64,000 bases of DNA from Myxocyprinus asiaticus (taxonomy: Eukaryota > Chordata > Actinopteri > Cypriniformes > Catostomidae): NCBI RefSeq assembly GCF_019703515.2, contig NC_059362.1, positions 26,495,826 to 26,559,825 on the forward strand. The letters run 5' to 3'. The notes under the pieces are model-generated. The model searched no databases, was not told the DNA's origin, and saw only the letters and a list, made by a program, of their open reading frames with translations. Below, piece after piece: positions 51,688 to 62,835 of this stretch. Numbering within the stretch: the stretch's first letter is position 1; each line of letters opens with the position of its first letter. A program made the position numbers and the translations under genes.

Positions 51688-51772
51688 TTCAATGTCTTTC
51701 GCCTGCTTGAACACGTCTCTCACGGACCACTGTCTCCCTCATTTGGTCGTATGATTTTTGTTTTCTGTCCAG
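51688..51772 (+). ncRNA. Possible 85-nt noncoding exon upstream of foxf2
   Basis: A pyrimidine-rich acceptor (CATTTCCCTTGTTGCAG, AG at 51686-51687) and a near-consensus donor CCAG|GTAAGC (GT at 51773) delimit it. The block 51460-51780 shows no repeat termini and looks less AT-rich than its flanks. A further acceptor-like TCTCTTTTTAG ends at 53454 within the presumed foxf2 5' UTR, so a chain 50553-51688-51772-53455 is possible. Confidence 0.3.
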
Positions 51773-51875
51773 GTAAGCTTATTTAGAGCTCTCTCACGCT
51801 CATTCAATTGTTTTGTTCGGATTGACAACCCTCCAAGGTGATGAGAGGAATCCATCCAATTTCAACTCGATGGCT

Positions 51876-52008
<133 letters not shown>

Positions 52009-53094
52009 CCTTGACTCTATTGCACCGTAAACCCTAAAGTTGTAATTACTGGAAATATCAAGTTGTCTTAATTAAGTATTACCAACATATTACTTAAAAT
52101 GTCAAGTTTTGGGCTCATAACTTAATTTAAGTTCATTGAATATATTTATCTTTAAAAAATCCATAGACTTAAGATTTTAAGGGTTAATAACAAAATTGAG
52201 GCTATGGGGAATACCCATAATGCTTTGCGCTTGAATTATTTAATTATGTTTTCTTGGTCAAAGGGAAGTTAGTGGGCATTTAAGTTGTAATTAAGAATTT
52301 CTAGAGGTTTTAGCTCTTTTGTAGTATTATTTATGTTGTTTCGCGTGATGTCACCATAGGGTGATCAGTGTCCCATTTGGTCAAGTTGGACCTTGTTGAC
52401 TAATTCTTTTTGCGTGTGAGCCGTTAAAGTGCTCCTATGCATTTCTTTGGAGAATTAAGTTTATTTAATGACTGACCTAAAATCAGCTATGATCTTTTTA
52501 TAGCTGTGCTATTGTTTGATCTAAATTGAATCAATTCATTTAAAATGATTGTATGTTATTATTAATAACAGTAGAAACAACAATATTTTAATAGCAAATC
52601 TAATAGCAAATCTGTTAAGTTCATTATGAACAACAAGTTACTTGAACTTAATTACAATTTTTGGAGACGCCATTACTCAATTCAACTGAGGGCACGAGTT
52701 TACTCAATCAAATGAGTGGAGTCAACTTAATAAAGTTTTCAGTGGATAGCCTACTTTATAATAAAGCGTGCAACACTGACTTCGGTCTATCCCGCAACAA
52801 CAACAGCAGTGAAAATTCTTTCTTTGTTCACGTGGCGAATGACTCAGGCAAAAAGACCAAAACATATTTAATAAATTAGCCAGAAAGATGAGTAGGCCTG
52901 AGCCAGAAAGAAGATGATGATGAGAGACAGGCAGGGAGAGCGAAAGAGAGATGTTTGTGGTTGGACACATTGATGGTTGATTTGGGGGACAGTGTGCAAG
53001 AGGGCTCTGGAAAGAGAGTGGAGTTTGCAGTGGTCTGAGGCGGGGAAGGAGGAGCGAATCCAAGAGAGAAAGCCAGAGAGAGTTATTGAGTGAT

Positions 53095-53521
53095 TGGCTG
53101 TCGAGTTTTGTTTAGTTGAGGGGCTGCACGAACTTTCCGTCTTTCCGTTTCTTTCTCAAAAAGGGATTGCGGCGGATAAGCGCGGAGTGGCTGGAAAGAA
53201 CAATAGCAAAAAAGTAGATATTGACCACGAAAACGCGTGACTTTATTGGGAACAAAAACGCATCACTTGGATTTATTTTTATCTCACAAGTAGACGGATT
53301 TTCACTGCAACGTCTAAGCCACTTTGACTTTCTTATGACGCTTTACTAAATTAGCATAGATTCGTATAACATGTATTAAGTTGAGAGTGGCGTTTGTTTT
53401 TAGTTTTCTTTTCCTGGTTCTCATCGTTACTGGTTGTTGAATATCTCTTTTTAGGTTTTACTTCTTTTCGGGGGGTTTTCTGTCAACGTCATTGCACAGC
53501 TGACTTGCATTCGTATGTCAG
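53095..53521 (+). promoter_or_regulatory. foxf2: foxf2 5' UTR / proximal promoter region
   Basis: A GC-richer segment (GATTGCGGCGGATAAGCGCG near 53165) and an upstream purine-rich tract (52900-53090) precede the start codon. No TATA box or initiator can be fixed from sequence alone. The T-rich acceptor-like site ending 53454 suggests that some transcripts may splice into this segment. Confidence 0.4.
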
Positions 53522-55688
53522 ATGACGACTGAGAGCTCCTACACAGCACTGGGGTCGACGCCCCCCATGAGGACCAGTCCCGCGGCAATCGCGCTACATC
53601 CCGGACTGATGAACTCGACAGGTAGCTTGGAGGACCATGGTGCGGTGTCCAAGAGCAAAAAGACCGCCTCAGGGTTGCGACGCCCAGAGAAACCGCCCTA
53701 CTCTTACATTGCTCTCATTGTGATGGCAATTCAGAGTGCACCAACCAAGCGTCTTACACTCAGTGAGATATACCAATTCTTACAAACGCGATTCCCATTT
53801 TTCCGAGGCTCTTATCAGGGCTGGAAAAACTCTGTTCGGCACAATTTGTCTCTGAACGAGTGCTTTATTAAACTACCAAAGGGTCTTGGGCGGCCAGGGA
53901 AGGGACATTACTGGACCATAGACCCCACCAGTGAGTTTATGTTCGAAGAAGGCTCATTTCGTCGAAGACCGCGAGGATTTCGGAGAAAATGTCAGGCTAT
54001 GAAACCGATGTACCGAATGATGAACGGCCTAGGGTTCGGCTCCGCCATTTTTCCTCAAAGCTTTGACTACCAACCTCCCAACGGAGCTATTGCGTGCCAT
54101 GGCAGTGGCTATAACCTGGACCTCTCTAGTAATGGTTATGAGTCAATAAGCAGCGGCCACCACAGTCATATGTCCCCCAGCTCCAGACATGGCTACATGG
54201 CCAGCTGTCCAGTGCCGGGAAACGGAGACTATGGCGCGGAGAGCAACACCAGTCCAATCCCGTCAATTGCGAGCGCGCTTGAGGGCCACTCGCCGTATTC
54301 AGAAGGCACGGCAGTCTGGGCTTCTTCGGGCTCTCCATACCTCAAACAGTCGACTACCAACTCGAGCAATTCAGCGTCCACAGGGCAGCACCCCGGCATT
54401 TTCACATACTCTCTGGAGCAGGGTTACATACAGCAAAGCGCGAGAGACAACACTGATATTTCAGGTAACGACAGTAAACATCTGGAAAATAATGTTTGAT
54501 GTCATATGCGTTATTCAAATTCTGGTCTAAACAATTGGGGCCAAAATTACGCACATTTTATATCAACAATGCCTTTTTTTGTAGTGGATTGAACGATAAG
54601 TCATCTCAAAAAGTCAAAATGTCAACTTAGTAGGTTAACTTATACACTGAAATTTACTTTAGTAACATTACATAGAATGTTTTTATTTGATAGCAGTTTA
54701 GTTAATCTTATGATCTGTGCAGAATGGCTCAAAAGCTTTGATACCTCGCGCCGTTGAAGAATTGTTAGGTAAAATATATAGTGTAAAAATTAAAAGATTA
54801 CTTGAAGGTGCCATTTGGTGTTCCTCACACTGCCACGCGGAACCCTCTGGAGAACCTCAAGATATCCTTTTCAGGGTTCCTCAGACATCCTATTGTGTAT
54901 TCAAGGAACCTTGATAGGCCTATATTTAAAGTGCCTCAAAGCTTTTCCTTTAGAATGGGATAATAGGAACTGTTGACAGTCTTTAGGATTCTTCCTCGGA
55001 AAACTTTTTGAAAGGGTGCCTAGAGGTTCTCCAAAGGTTTCCGCCAGTGTGTCAATGGTGCTTTGAGTAGTCTTGTAATTTACAGTAGCTACGTATACGT
55101 CCAACCACATTGTTACGTTTGTTTCTTTTACCATTAAGTATGTGCGCAATAGCAATAATATAATATAATATAATATAACTGATGTTTATATTATTATTAT
55201 TATCTGGAATTCAAAGATCATGATATTTTATGTAAATGTATGAAATGTATGTTTCCATGAACACCTAAATATGTTATAAGATTCTTGGTAAGTAGTAATT
55301 TATTTAACAATTTTGGAAGTGGTAATTTAGTAAATTCAAACGATTACTTCAACAGTTGGTGGGATTTCACTGGTGTTAATATTGTTAATATTTTTTTGTT
55401 GCTCTTGTATTCACGTTGTGCTGATATAATTAAATATAAATTCTACATCATTTTAGATTTTAGTTATGGCCAGTATGTGATTATTTATTCTCACTATATC
55501 TATCCCCAGTGGGTATATCACGCTATCCGACACATTCTTCCACCGTCGGAGAACGGAAGGACTTCGTGTTGAATTTGAACGGGATTTCGTCCTTCCATCC
55601 GTCAGCTGGTGGATATTATCATCACCACCATCACCATCATCACCACCATCAAAGCATGCACCAAGATGTCAAACCTTGCGTGATGTAG
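53522..55688 (+). CDS. foxf2: Forkhead box protein F2 (two exons)
   Basis: Exon 1 is 53522-54464 and exon 2 is 55510-55688; together they encode 373 residues. The 1045-bp phase-1 intron has a consensus donor (TCAG|GTAACG) and acceptor (TATCCCCAG). The forkhead domain covers residues about 54-152: [19 protein letters not shown], helix 3 [15 protein letters not shown] with N103 and H107, and the C-terminal basic wing [12 protein letters not shown]. Ser/Gly/Tyr-rich sequence follows. Exon 2 gives the conserved tail [17 protein letters not shown], ten histidines and the family end [20 protein letters not shown] separates it from Foxf1. The protein is a nuclear activator that, from family knowledge, works in mesenchyme, neural crest-derived tissue and vascular mural cells. 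Reading exon 1 through the donor would add 11 unrelated residues and stop at 54499. Confidence 0.95.
54465..55509 (+). other. foxf2: foxf2 intron
   Basis: It starts GTAACG and ends TATCCCCAG. The 54780-55060 part contains paired GGTTCCT/AGGAACC and TTCTC-type motifs like those in fish MITEs, so an old insertion probably lies here. Short ATAAT repeats lie at about 55155-55180. Frames inside the intron (54717-54914, 54901-55155, 55285-55572) are not genes. Confidence 0.85.
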
Positions 55689-55979
55689 GCAGTATGTTGT
55701 GGAGCAAGCTGCACAAAAGATAAGCACTTGGATAACTGTGAGGCAAAGAGAATTATGAAAATATTAATGTACGCACAAAATGCTTGCAGAAGTATTTTCC
55801 AAAATTAGCGAAAAAAAAGTGACAACATGAGTATTCAACAGAGCATGGAGCGTATATGAATCAATACGCGAATGACTGTCTGTTCTTAAAACTGTTGGAC
55901 TAGCTATTTTTCAGTTTGAATTAAGCACGTGACCATATTTCACTTAACCTGTTAATTGCAATGTGATTTCGAAGTTAAT

Positions 55980-55985
55980 AATAAA
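55980..55985 (+). promoter_or_regulatory. foxf2: foxf2 polyadenylation signal
   Basis: AATAAA 292 bp after the foxf2 stop codon, followed within 20-35 bp by a GT-rich AGCAGTGTGTTCATTTGCC. This gives a 3' UTR of about 310 nt. Confidence 0.7.
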
Positions 55986-56105
55986 ACATTTCAAGGAAAG
56001 CAGTGTGTTCATTTGCCTGAATGACTGATAGACCTTCTGCTACAACTCCTGCGCACTTATTGGCGACTAAAGCAATACAACAACAACAACAACAGCCTAA
56101 TAAAA

Positions 56106-56106
<1 letters not shown>

Positions 56107-56152
<46 letters not shown>
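56107..56152. repeat. (TATC)n microsatellite
   Basis: About 11 tetranucleotide units; same unit as upstream of foxf2 at 51876. A small (CAA)n tract lies at about 56076-56093. Confidence 0.95.
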
Positions 56153-56399
56153 AATCATCTTTTTCCGGGACAGGATTTACAATACTGTGAAGTTGTATAA
56201 GTTTGATATGTAGGTAAATTTACAGAAAAGCTGAAATGAAATAAAGCAAAGCGTAGTTAGTAATGAGGTATAAAACACTACACTACTACACTACAATTGG
56301 AAATATAGGCTAAGCAAAAAATGAAATTAGGAAATTGTGTACAATGATCATTCAAAATAGCATATTTTACATATCCCATTTACGGCGTATTACCTGTTA

Positions 56400-57454
56400 C
56401 AGTTTTTCTAAATCGCTTTGGCTCATTTTTTGAAACAGTTTTAACATTCTCTAAACTGAAAGTGCAATTGTCATAACTGTTTTATGGGACATCACAACTC
56501 TATTGCATGTCTGCAAAATGTAGCAGCTCACCCAAAACATTTAAAATCATGTTTCAAAACCTAGTTATGTCAGTAAATTGGCCAATGCCACCAAAAAGAA
56601 AAGTCATCGTGTGAGCCGTACTGGTAAAAATATTTAGATGTTTTTTTCACCATGGCAGTCAACCCTGGAAATGTTTGTTATATACAAATTAAATTTTTGT
56701 TCTCCTATTTTTGGTGACACTGACTGCTTACTGTACTATACAAGAATGTCAGTTTTGTCTAGCTGAATGCTATTGTGTATCACACTGAGCTTTTTAGATA
56801 CTGATTTCAACAGTAGGTAAAAGTTTACTGGGAAAAGTCGATACCGTACAATACTATAGTACACAGATATGCACATTTGTATGTATACAGTACATTTATT
56901 TTTGTAGCAATGTGCTGAACAGAACAGAAAATTCACATTTGCATGTCCATTTTTACACATTTCTTACATGTAAAGTCATATACAGTGAACAGAAAATTGC
57001 CACAAAATGACATCCATGCAAAATAAACAAACAAATAAATAAATAAAACGCAACAATGAAAAAAAACATTCCATGTCATAGATATTTATGGAATATACAT
57101 GTATGTCTGACAGATTTTGATAATTGAATGGATCATTTTGCATGTGATGGCTCACACAATAAAATAATGTTTAGAAGTTGTGAAGAGTATGTCAATTTCA
57201 CTGAGAATGAACTCATCAGTTTTGATCAGCAAGCCATGAGCATTTAGTTATTGTGCAAATTGTAGACAATTGTACTTATTCTTTTGCACACATGTGCCAA
57301 AACACGTGCAATTCAAATCTGAATAAGAAATTCAAATCTGGTGTGAACAAAAAACTAACTGTTCAGAGATTTGACCTTAATGTTTTGAATTTTTATTTTT
57401 ATTTTTATAATAATTCTCATTCGAGAATTGAGCCAAAACGATTGTGAAAAACTG
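56400..57454. mobile_element. Inverted-repeat non-autonomous element
   Basis: Left end CAGTTTTTCTAAATCGCTTT then GGCTCA and the inverted right end TGAGCCAAAACGATTGTGAA then AAACTG are flanked by TA on both sides. The 1055-bp interior is AT-rich and noncoding. TA flanks fit a Tc1/mariner-type origin, but no transposase remains. Confidence 0.65.
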
Positions 57455-57459
57455 TAATA

Positions 57460-58783
57460 AACATTTACTTTAGTAGCGCTTTACAATTTAGCATTGCCGT
57501 TTTTGTTTTTAGCGGGTTTGAATATAGGCCTACCCTGAATCAGATATACAGTTTTCAATTAATGTATACACAAGACTAAATTAATTTCAAGGTTACATCT
57601 TGATGGGCAGTTGTTTTCGCCTATGCCCTAAAAAACTAGCTTTATTTGAACTGGTTGACGTAACACGAATCACATCTCGCTTCAGCATTTCCCCAACAAT
57701 TAATTTTGACACGTGGAGGGCGACAGATAAAACTGGACGAAGGATATTCTATTCTTGATTTTTAAAATTATTTGGACACATCTGTTAATGACAAGAATGT
57801 CGAAAACAATTTGACTAATTCTAATAAGCCATTAGTAGTGTGACACTTTATATCTTAGGAGATGCAGGCAGTCGAAAATTCGGTACTCTACTGCCATCTA
57901 TCGGTGACTAACTGTACATTCACGCTGGCCGTTGTAAATAGACTTGACGACTGCCAGTGTTCCTCATTTTATAAACAAAGCGCCATATTCCTGGAGCGAA
58001 TACTTGGAAAGAAAACAATGAGACATTTATAGCTGCTAAAAAGCACACAATACTTAGAGTCATGTTCATCTTCTTAGAAAAAAAAAAAAATACCGGATGT
58101 TGGAAGACAGTAATGATAATTTTATCTGGAAACGACAATGTAAACACAGAGTACAAAGCACAGTGTCCAATGAGGAGTGAGGCATTGTTCAATCTGAATT
58201 GGATAGAGAACAAAACAATCTTTCACCCTTCTGAGAAAAAAAAAAAAAAAAAACAGCATAACCAGCATCTATATTATGTTTTGAATGCTGGTCCACAACA
58301 CGGGATGCTGGTGTTACAACAAGGCTTTTTTGACTATCAAATTACAAAAGCAAGTCTTCCTTGGTTAACTAGTATTACCAGAAAAACCTTAGTTGCAAGT
58401 AATGTAGGTGAACAACATAGCTACGCTGGTCCACTGGCTAGACCAGCATTAACCAGCATAATCCAGCCTAGACCAGCATGAAAATTACATGGGGTAAGTT
58501 ATAATACAAGTTAGCTGTACTGTTATTTGTAACAATATAATAAAATCCTGCAATTAAACCTTATTGTACAATTTCTATTTAAAAGGTTTTAATGTGGTGC
58601 CCCATATGTTTGTGTTGATATTAGACATTTCAACATTTTAGTGGTGCAGATCATCCTCCTGCATGGCAAAATATGACACCTGAAAATTTGTTAACCTCCC
58701 GAGACCCGAGCGTGACTGCTGTCTGCTTTTTCTATTTCCCTTTTAGATTTGTAACAAGTAGCACCTAATAATTTTCATACATT
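57460..58783. other. Gene-free stretch with a short reiterated motif
   Basis: 58270-58480 contains repeated variants of GACCAGCAT/AACCAGCAT (e.g. CTAGACCAGCATTAACCAGC at 58439), a pattern common in cyprinid interspersed repeats. An A-run lies at about 58236-58253. The 139-codon frame 58062-58481 is built from these repeats and poly-Lys and is not a gene. Confidence 0.5.
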
Positions 58784-61700
58784 CAAGATGGCACCGCAAA
58801 TGGCTGCTTTGGTGCGGAGCTCATAGCATTTTTGTACTTTTGTTTGTTTGTCAATGTTTTTTATCACTCTTTTCCGATCAGTTTCACCATGGATGAACTG
58901 CTGAATATTCAGCAGAGCATACCTGATCAATTTTTTGCCGGTATTTGATTATTTGAAAGTTTTATTAGACATCTTAGTTGGAGGCGCTGCAATGCTCTAC
59001 AAGTGATCCAAAAAACACACGTGAGGGAAGCGAGCCGGTGCGCTTGTGAAGCTTCGTCAACGCAGTTTTAGGACTCCGCTGCCAAGTATTAATCTGGCGA
59101 ATGTCTGCTCCCTTGCCAACAAAACGGACAAACTGCTTCTGCTCACTCAAACAAATAAGGACTTTTCTAACTCCGCTGCTCTGTGTTTCATGGAAACCTG
59201 GCTGAATGAAGTCATCCCGGACAGCGCGTTTCATCTGCTGGGCTTCCAATTGTTCAGAGCGGATCGCATTGCGGAATCATCGGGGAAAACGAGAGGCGGT
59301 GGAACATGCTTTTACATCAACGAAAGTTGGTATACAGATGTAACAGCGTTGGAGAAGATGTGCTGTCCTAATTTAGAAGCGCTCTATATCTATATATCAA
59401 CTGTAAGCCTTTCTACTCACCGCGGGAGTTTTCCTCGTTCATTCTGGTGTGTTTATATCCTGCCACAAGTATGCTTGAATGCAGCGTTACAACAGCTGGC
59501 TGATCACATTATAGACATGGAGCAACAACACCTGGACTCACTAATTATTATTCTGGGAGATTTTAATAAAGCTAACCTCACCCGTGAAGTGCCAAAATAC
59601 AAACAACACATCACATGCCCCACCAGAGACAGAAATATACTGGACCACTGCTACACCACGTAAAGGATGTATATCGCTCTGTCCCATGTGCAGCTTTAGG
59701 ACTCTCTGATCACTGTCTGGTTCATCTTCCCCCTGCCTACAAGCAGAAACTAAAATCAGCTAAGCCTGTAGTAAGGACTGTAAAGAGATGGACTAATGAA
59801 GCAGAGCTGGAACTACAAGCCTGCTTTGACTGCACTCATTGGAGTGTTTTTGAAGCTGCAGCCACAGACTTGGATGAGCTCACAGATACTGTGACATCAT
59901 CTATCAGTTTCTGTGAGGATATATGCATCCCTACTAGGACATTTTTATCATTCTATAACAATAAACCATGGTTTACAGGAAAACTCATACAGCTTCATCA
60001 TGCCAAAGAGGATGCTTACAGAAGTGGGGTTAAAATATTGTACAACCAGTCCAGAAACACAATGACTAAGGAAATCAGTGTGGCTAAAAGAAGCTACTCT
60101 GAAAAGCTGAAAAAAACGGTTTTCAGCCAACGATCCTGCATCTGTGTGGAAAGGCCTGAAAAGCATCATCAAGTACAAGACACCTCCCCCTCACTCTGTA
60201 GAAAGTCAGCTAATGGCTGATGAACTGAATGTGTTTTACTGCAGGTTTGAAAAGCCCAGTCTCACACCCCTCCCTGATCTCTGATCCTCAATTCACACAC
60301 ACACCAACACCTTCTGGAACCCCCCTCCTCCCCCCTCCTGCTACTCAATCTGCACTTATTATCTGTGAGGAGGATGTGTGCCGGGTTTTCAGAAATAAAA
60401 GTCTAGGAAAGCTTCAAGCCCAGATGGTGTTTCACCTGCCTGTCTGAAAGTCTGTGCTGACCAGCTGGCCCCCATCTTCACAAAGATTTTCAATATATCA
60501 CTGGAGCAGTGTGAAGTTCCCTGCTGTTTCAAACACTCCACCATCATTCTGGTCCCCAAAAACCCCCAAATCACAGGACTTAATGACTACATACCTCATG
60601 CTCTCATGTCTGTGGTCATGAAGTCATTTGAAAGACTGGTTTTGGCCTACCTGAAGGACATCACTGGACCTCCTTCAGTTTGCTTACCGAGCAAACAGGT
60701 CTGTGGATGATGCTGTCAATATGGGACTGCATTATATCCTGCAACACCTCGACAGACCTGGGACTATTGCAAGGATCCTTTTTGTGGACTTCAGTTCAGC
60801 CTTCAGTACCATCATGCCTGATCTTCTCTCAACCAAACTGACCCAGCTCTCCATGCCCACCCCAATCTGTCGATGGATCACCAGCTTTCTGATACATAGG
60901 CAGCAGCTAGTGAGACTGGGTAAACTCACATGTGGGACCCTCACTGTTAGCACTGGTGCTCCTCAGGGATGCGTTCTCTCTCCACTGCTCTTCTCCCTGT
61001 ACACAAATGACTGCACTGCAAAGGACCACACTGTCAAGATCCTCAAGTTCGCAGATGACACCATGGTCATCAGCCTCATCCGTGATGGAGATGAGTCTGC
61101 ATACAGACAGCTGGCTGTCTGGTGCGGTCACAACAACCTTGAGCTGAACACACTCAAAACAGCAGAGATGACAGTGGACTTCAGGAGAAATCCCCCCGCA
61201 CTCCTCCCTCACCATCCTAAACAGCACTGTGGCAGCAGTGGAGTCATTCAGGTTCCTGGGCTCTACCATCTCTCAGGACCTGAAGTGTGACACCTATATA
61301 GACTCCATTGTGAAGAAGGCTCAGCAGAGGTTGTACTTCCTTCACCAACAGTTCTACTCGGCCATCATTGAGTCTATACTGTGTACATCTATAACTGTCT
61401 TGTTTGGTTCAGCCACCAAATCAGACAGAAGGAAACTACAACAGACAGTCAGGACTGCTGAGAGGATTATTGGTGCCCCCCTGCCCACCCACCAAGACCT
61501 GTTCATCTCCAGAGTGAGGAAACGTGCAGGTAGAATCACTCTGAACCCCACACACCCTGCCCATTCCCTTTTTGAACTGTTGTCCTATGGCCGGCGCTAC
61601 AGAGCACTGAGCGCAGGACATCCAGGCACAGTTTTTACACTCATTTTCCACATGAACAATTAAACTGCCTCAGGACTCCCCCATAGTGCAATAATGTAAA

Positions 61701-61954
61701 TACATATCTCATGTACATATGTAAATTCACATTTTTAATTCAATAACTGTACATACCCCTAATTTGCACATACAATACCACTTGCACATGTACATACATC
61801 ATTCTGTTATATGCCCTATTATTTTGTCTATTTATACTCTTAATTTTATATTTTTTATCTCACTGTAATGTTCTGTGTGCACTCAAAAAAATACAAAATA
61901 AAAATCCTTGTGTACGTGTGAACACTTGGCAATAAAGCTGATTCTGATTCTGAT
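58784..61954 (+). mobile_element. Non-LTR retrotransposon (L2/CR1-type LINE), near full length but decayed
   Basis: A 5' UTR-like AAGATGGCACCGCAAATGGC (58785) leads to an ORF start at 58889 (MDELLNIQQSIP). Endonuclease and reverse-transcriptase regions and a 3' end made of short repeats (GCTGATTCTGATTCTGAT, 61937-61954) follow, instead of a true LINE-1-style poly-A tail. An A-rich run follows at once. The order and the repeated 3' end fit the L2/CR1/Rex group. Its 3' end would be the part recognised by its own reverse transcriptase. Confidence 0.85.
58889..61663 (+). pseudogene. LINE endonuclease-reverse transcriptase, broken by several frameshifts
   Basis: The AP-type endonuclease covers 59046-59720. 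Readable motifs are NLANVCSLANKTD, the catalytic-glutamate motif METWLNE, the ILGDFNKANL block and LGLSDHCLV after a frame change near 59640. The reverse transcriptase follows: VDFSSAFST (60784-60810), TGAPQGCVLSPLLF (about 60952-60993) and the active-site FADD (61048-61059). The C-terminal part at 61229-61663 (QFYSAIIESILCTSITVLFG) is in another frame. An early TGA at about 58946, and frame changes near 59640, 60110, 60425-60700 and 61215, prevent a single product. All catalytic motifs I can recognise are still present. Confidence 0.85.
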
Positions 61955-61956
61955 AA

Positions 61957-62835
61957 ACAAGCAAAAAAAAAAAAAAAAAAAACAAACAAAAAAACATATA
62001 TATGTAAAAAAAAAAATTCTAGAGCAAATAGTTTTCCTAATAATTCATGACCACAAATGTGGACAGCAAGACTACGTTGTGAAATTTTAAATAACACTAA
62101 GCTATAGAAAGTTTATTTTGTTTCCAGGGGTGTTGGTTATTCATGATTTTGAGACATTACAGACAGTAAAGCTGATTTTTCTGTAAACTGAATCAATAAT
62201 TTTTATTCAAAGTAATGTCCAGCATCATCCAATCACTGCCAGCCATGTTAAAATAAAATGTAGCATAATACAATTCTGAATCCATGTACTGATTACCATT
62301 GTCCCATGTCTGCCAAACACGTTGAGTGGTCCAAACATCATCTGCAGCCTGAAACTGAACTTATGGTTGGATTTTAGGATTGAATGCATTGTAGCTACAT
62401 AGAAAGCTATAGGATGCTCCCTTGCTCACTATTTAGTGAATGACTTAACCTCCAGTGTGCTGTCTATCTGCACTGGTCTCAGAACAGTTCAAAATATACC
62501 TTATTTTCATCCTAACGCCATATAAAGCCTCTTTCAGCTTTTGGATGAACCCATTTATTCTCAGTGTGAAAATGCACAGTAAATATATATGAATGCATTT
62601 ATTATGTTAATTAATAGAATCGTATTGCACAGAGAACATAACAAAATGTATATTAAAATGAAGCTAAACGACCCACAGATGTGTTAGAGTTGAAAGTTTT
62701 TCAAAATAACTAACATGTTTTTTCTACTTTTGAGGAAACACGGTGCCAGTGTCCACATACAGTATGTAGACATCATGTTTATCAGCGTGCTGACGTGCAA
62801 AATATGAACAGATTTTGTAAAGCAGCATATCAAAT
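61957..62835. other. Gene-free stretch after the LINE
   Basis: It starts with A-rich runs (61964-61995) of possible retrotransposition origin. No gene or other repeat terminus is recognised. Confidence 0.4.

Noticed and set aside
53522..54499. foxf2 as a single-exon 325-residue protein
   Set aside because: Reading through the donor at 54465 adds unrelated residues, while the exon at 55510 restores the family-specific C-terminus ending QDVKPCVM.
54126..54530. Alternative frames within foxf2 exon 1
   Set aside because: Shadows of the coding frame, without conserved features.
53522..55688. foxf1 rather than foxf2
   Set aside because: The tail [14 protein letters not shown] is of the Foxf2 type, and the adjacent foxq1 fits the FOXF2 locus; FOXF1 lies beside FOXC2 and FOXL1.
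56107..56152. CRISPR-like array
   Set aside because: It is a plain tetranucleotide microsatellite without spacers, in a vertebrate genome.
58062..58481. 139-codon reading frame before the LINE
   Set aside because: Made of a poly-Lys A-run and reiterated CCAGCA-type repeat; no domain.
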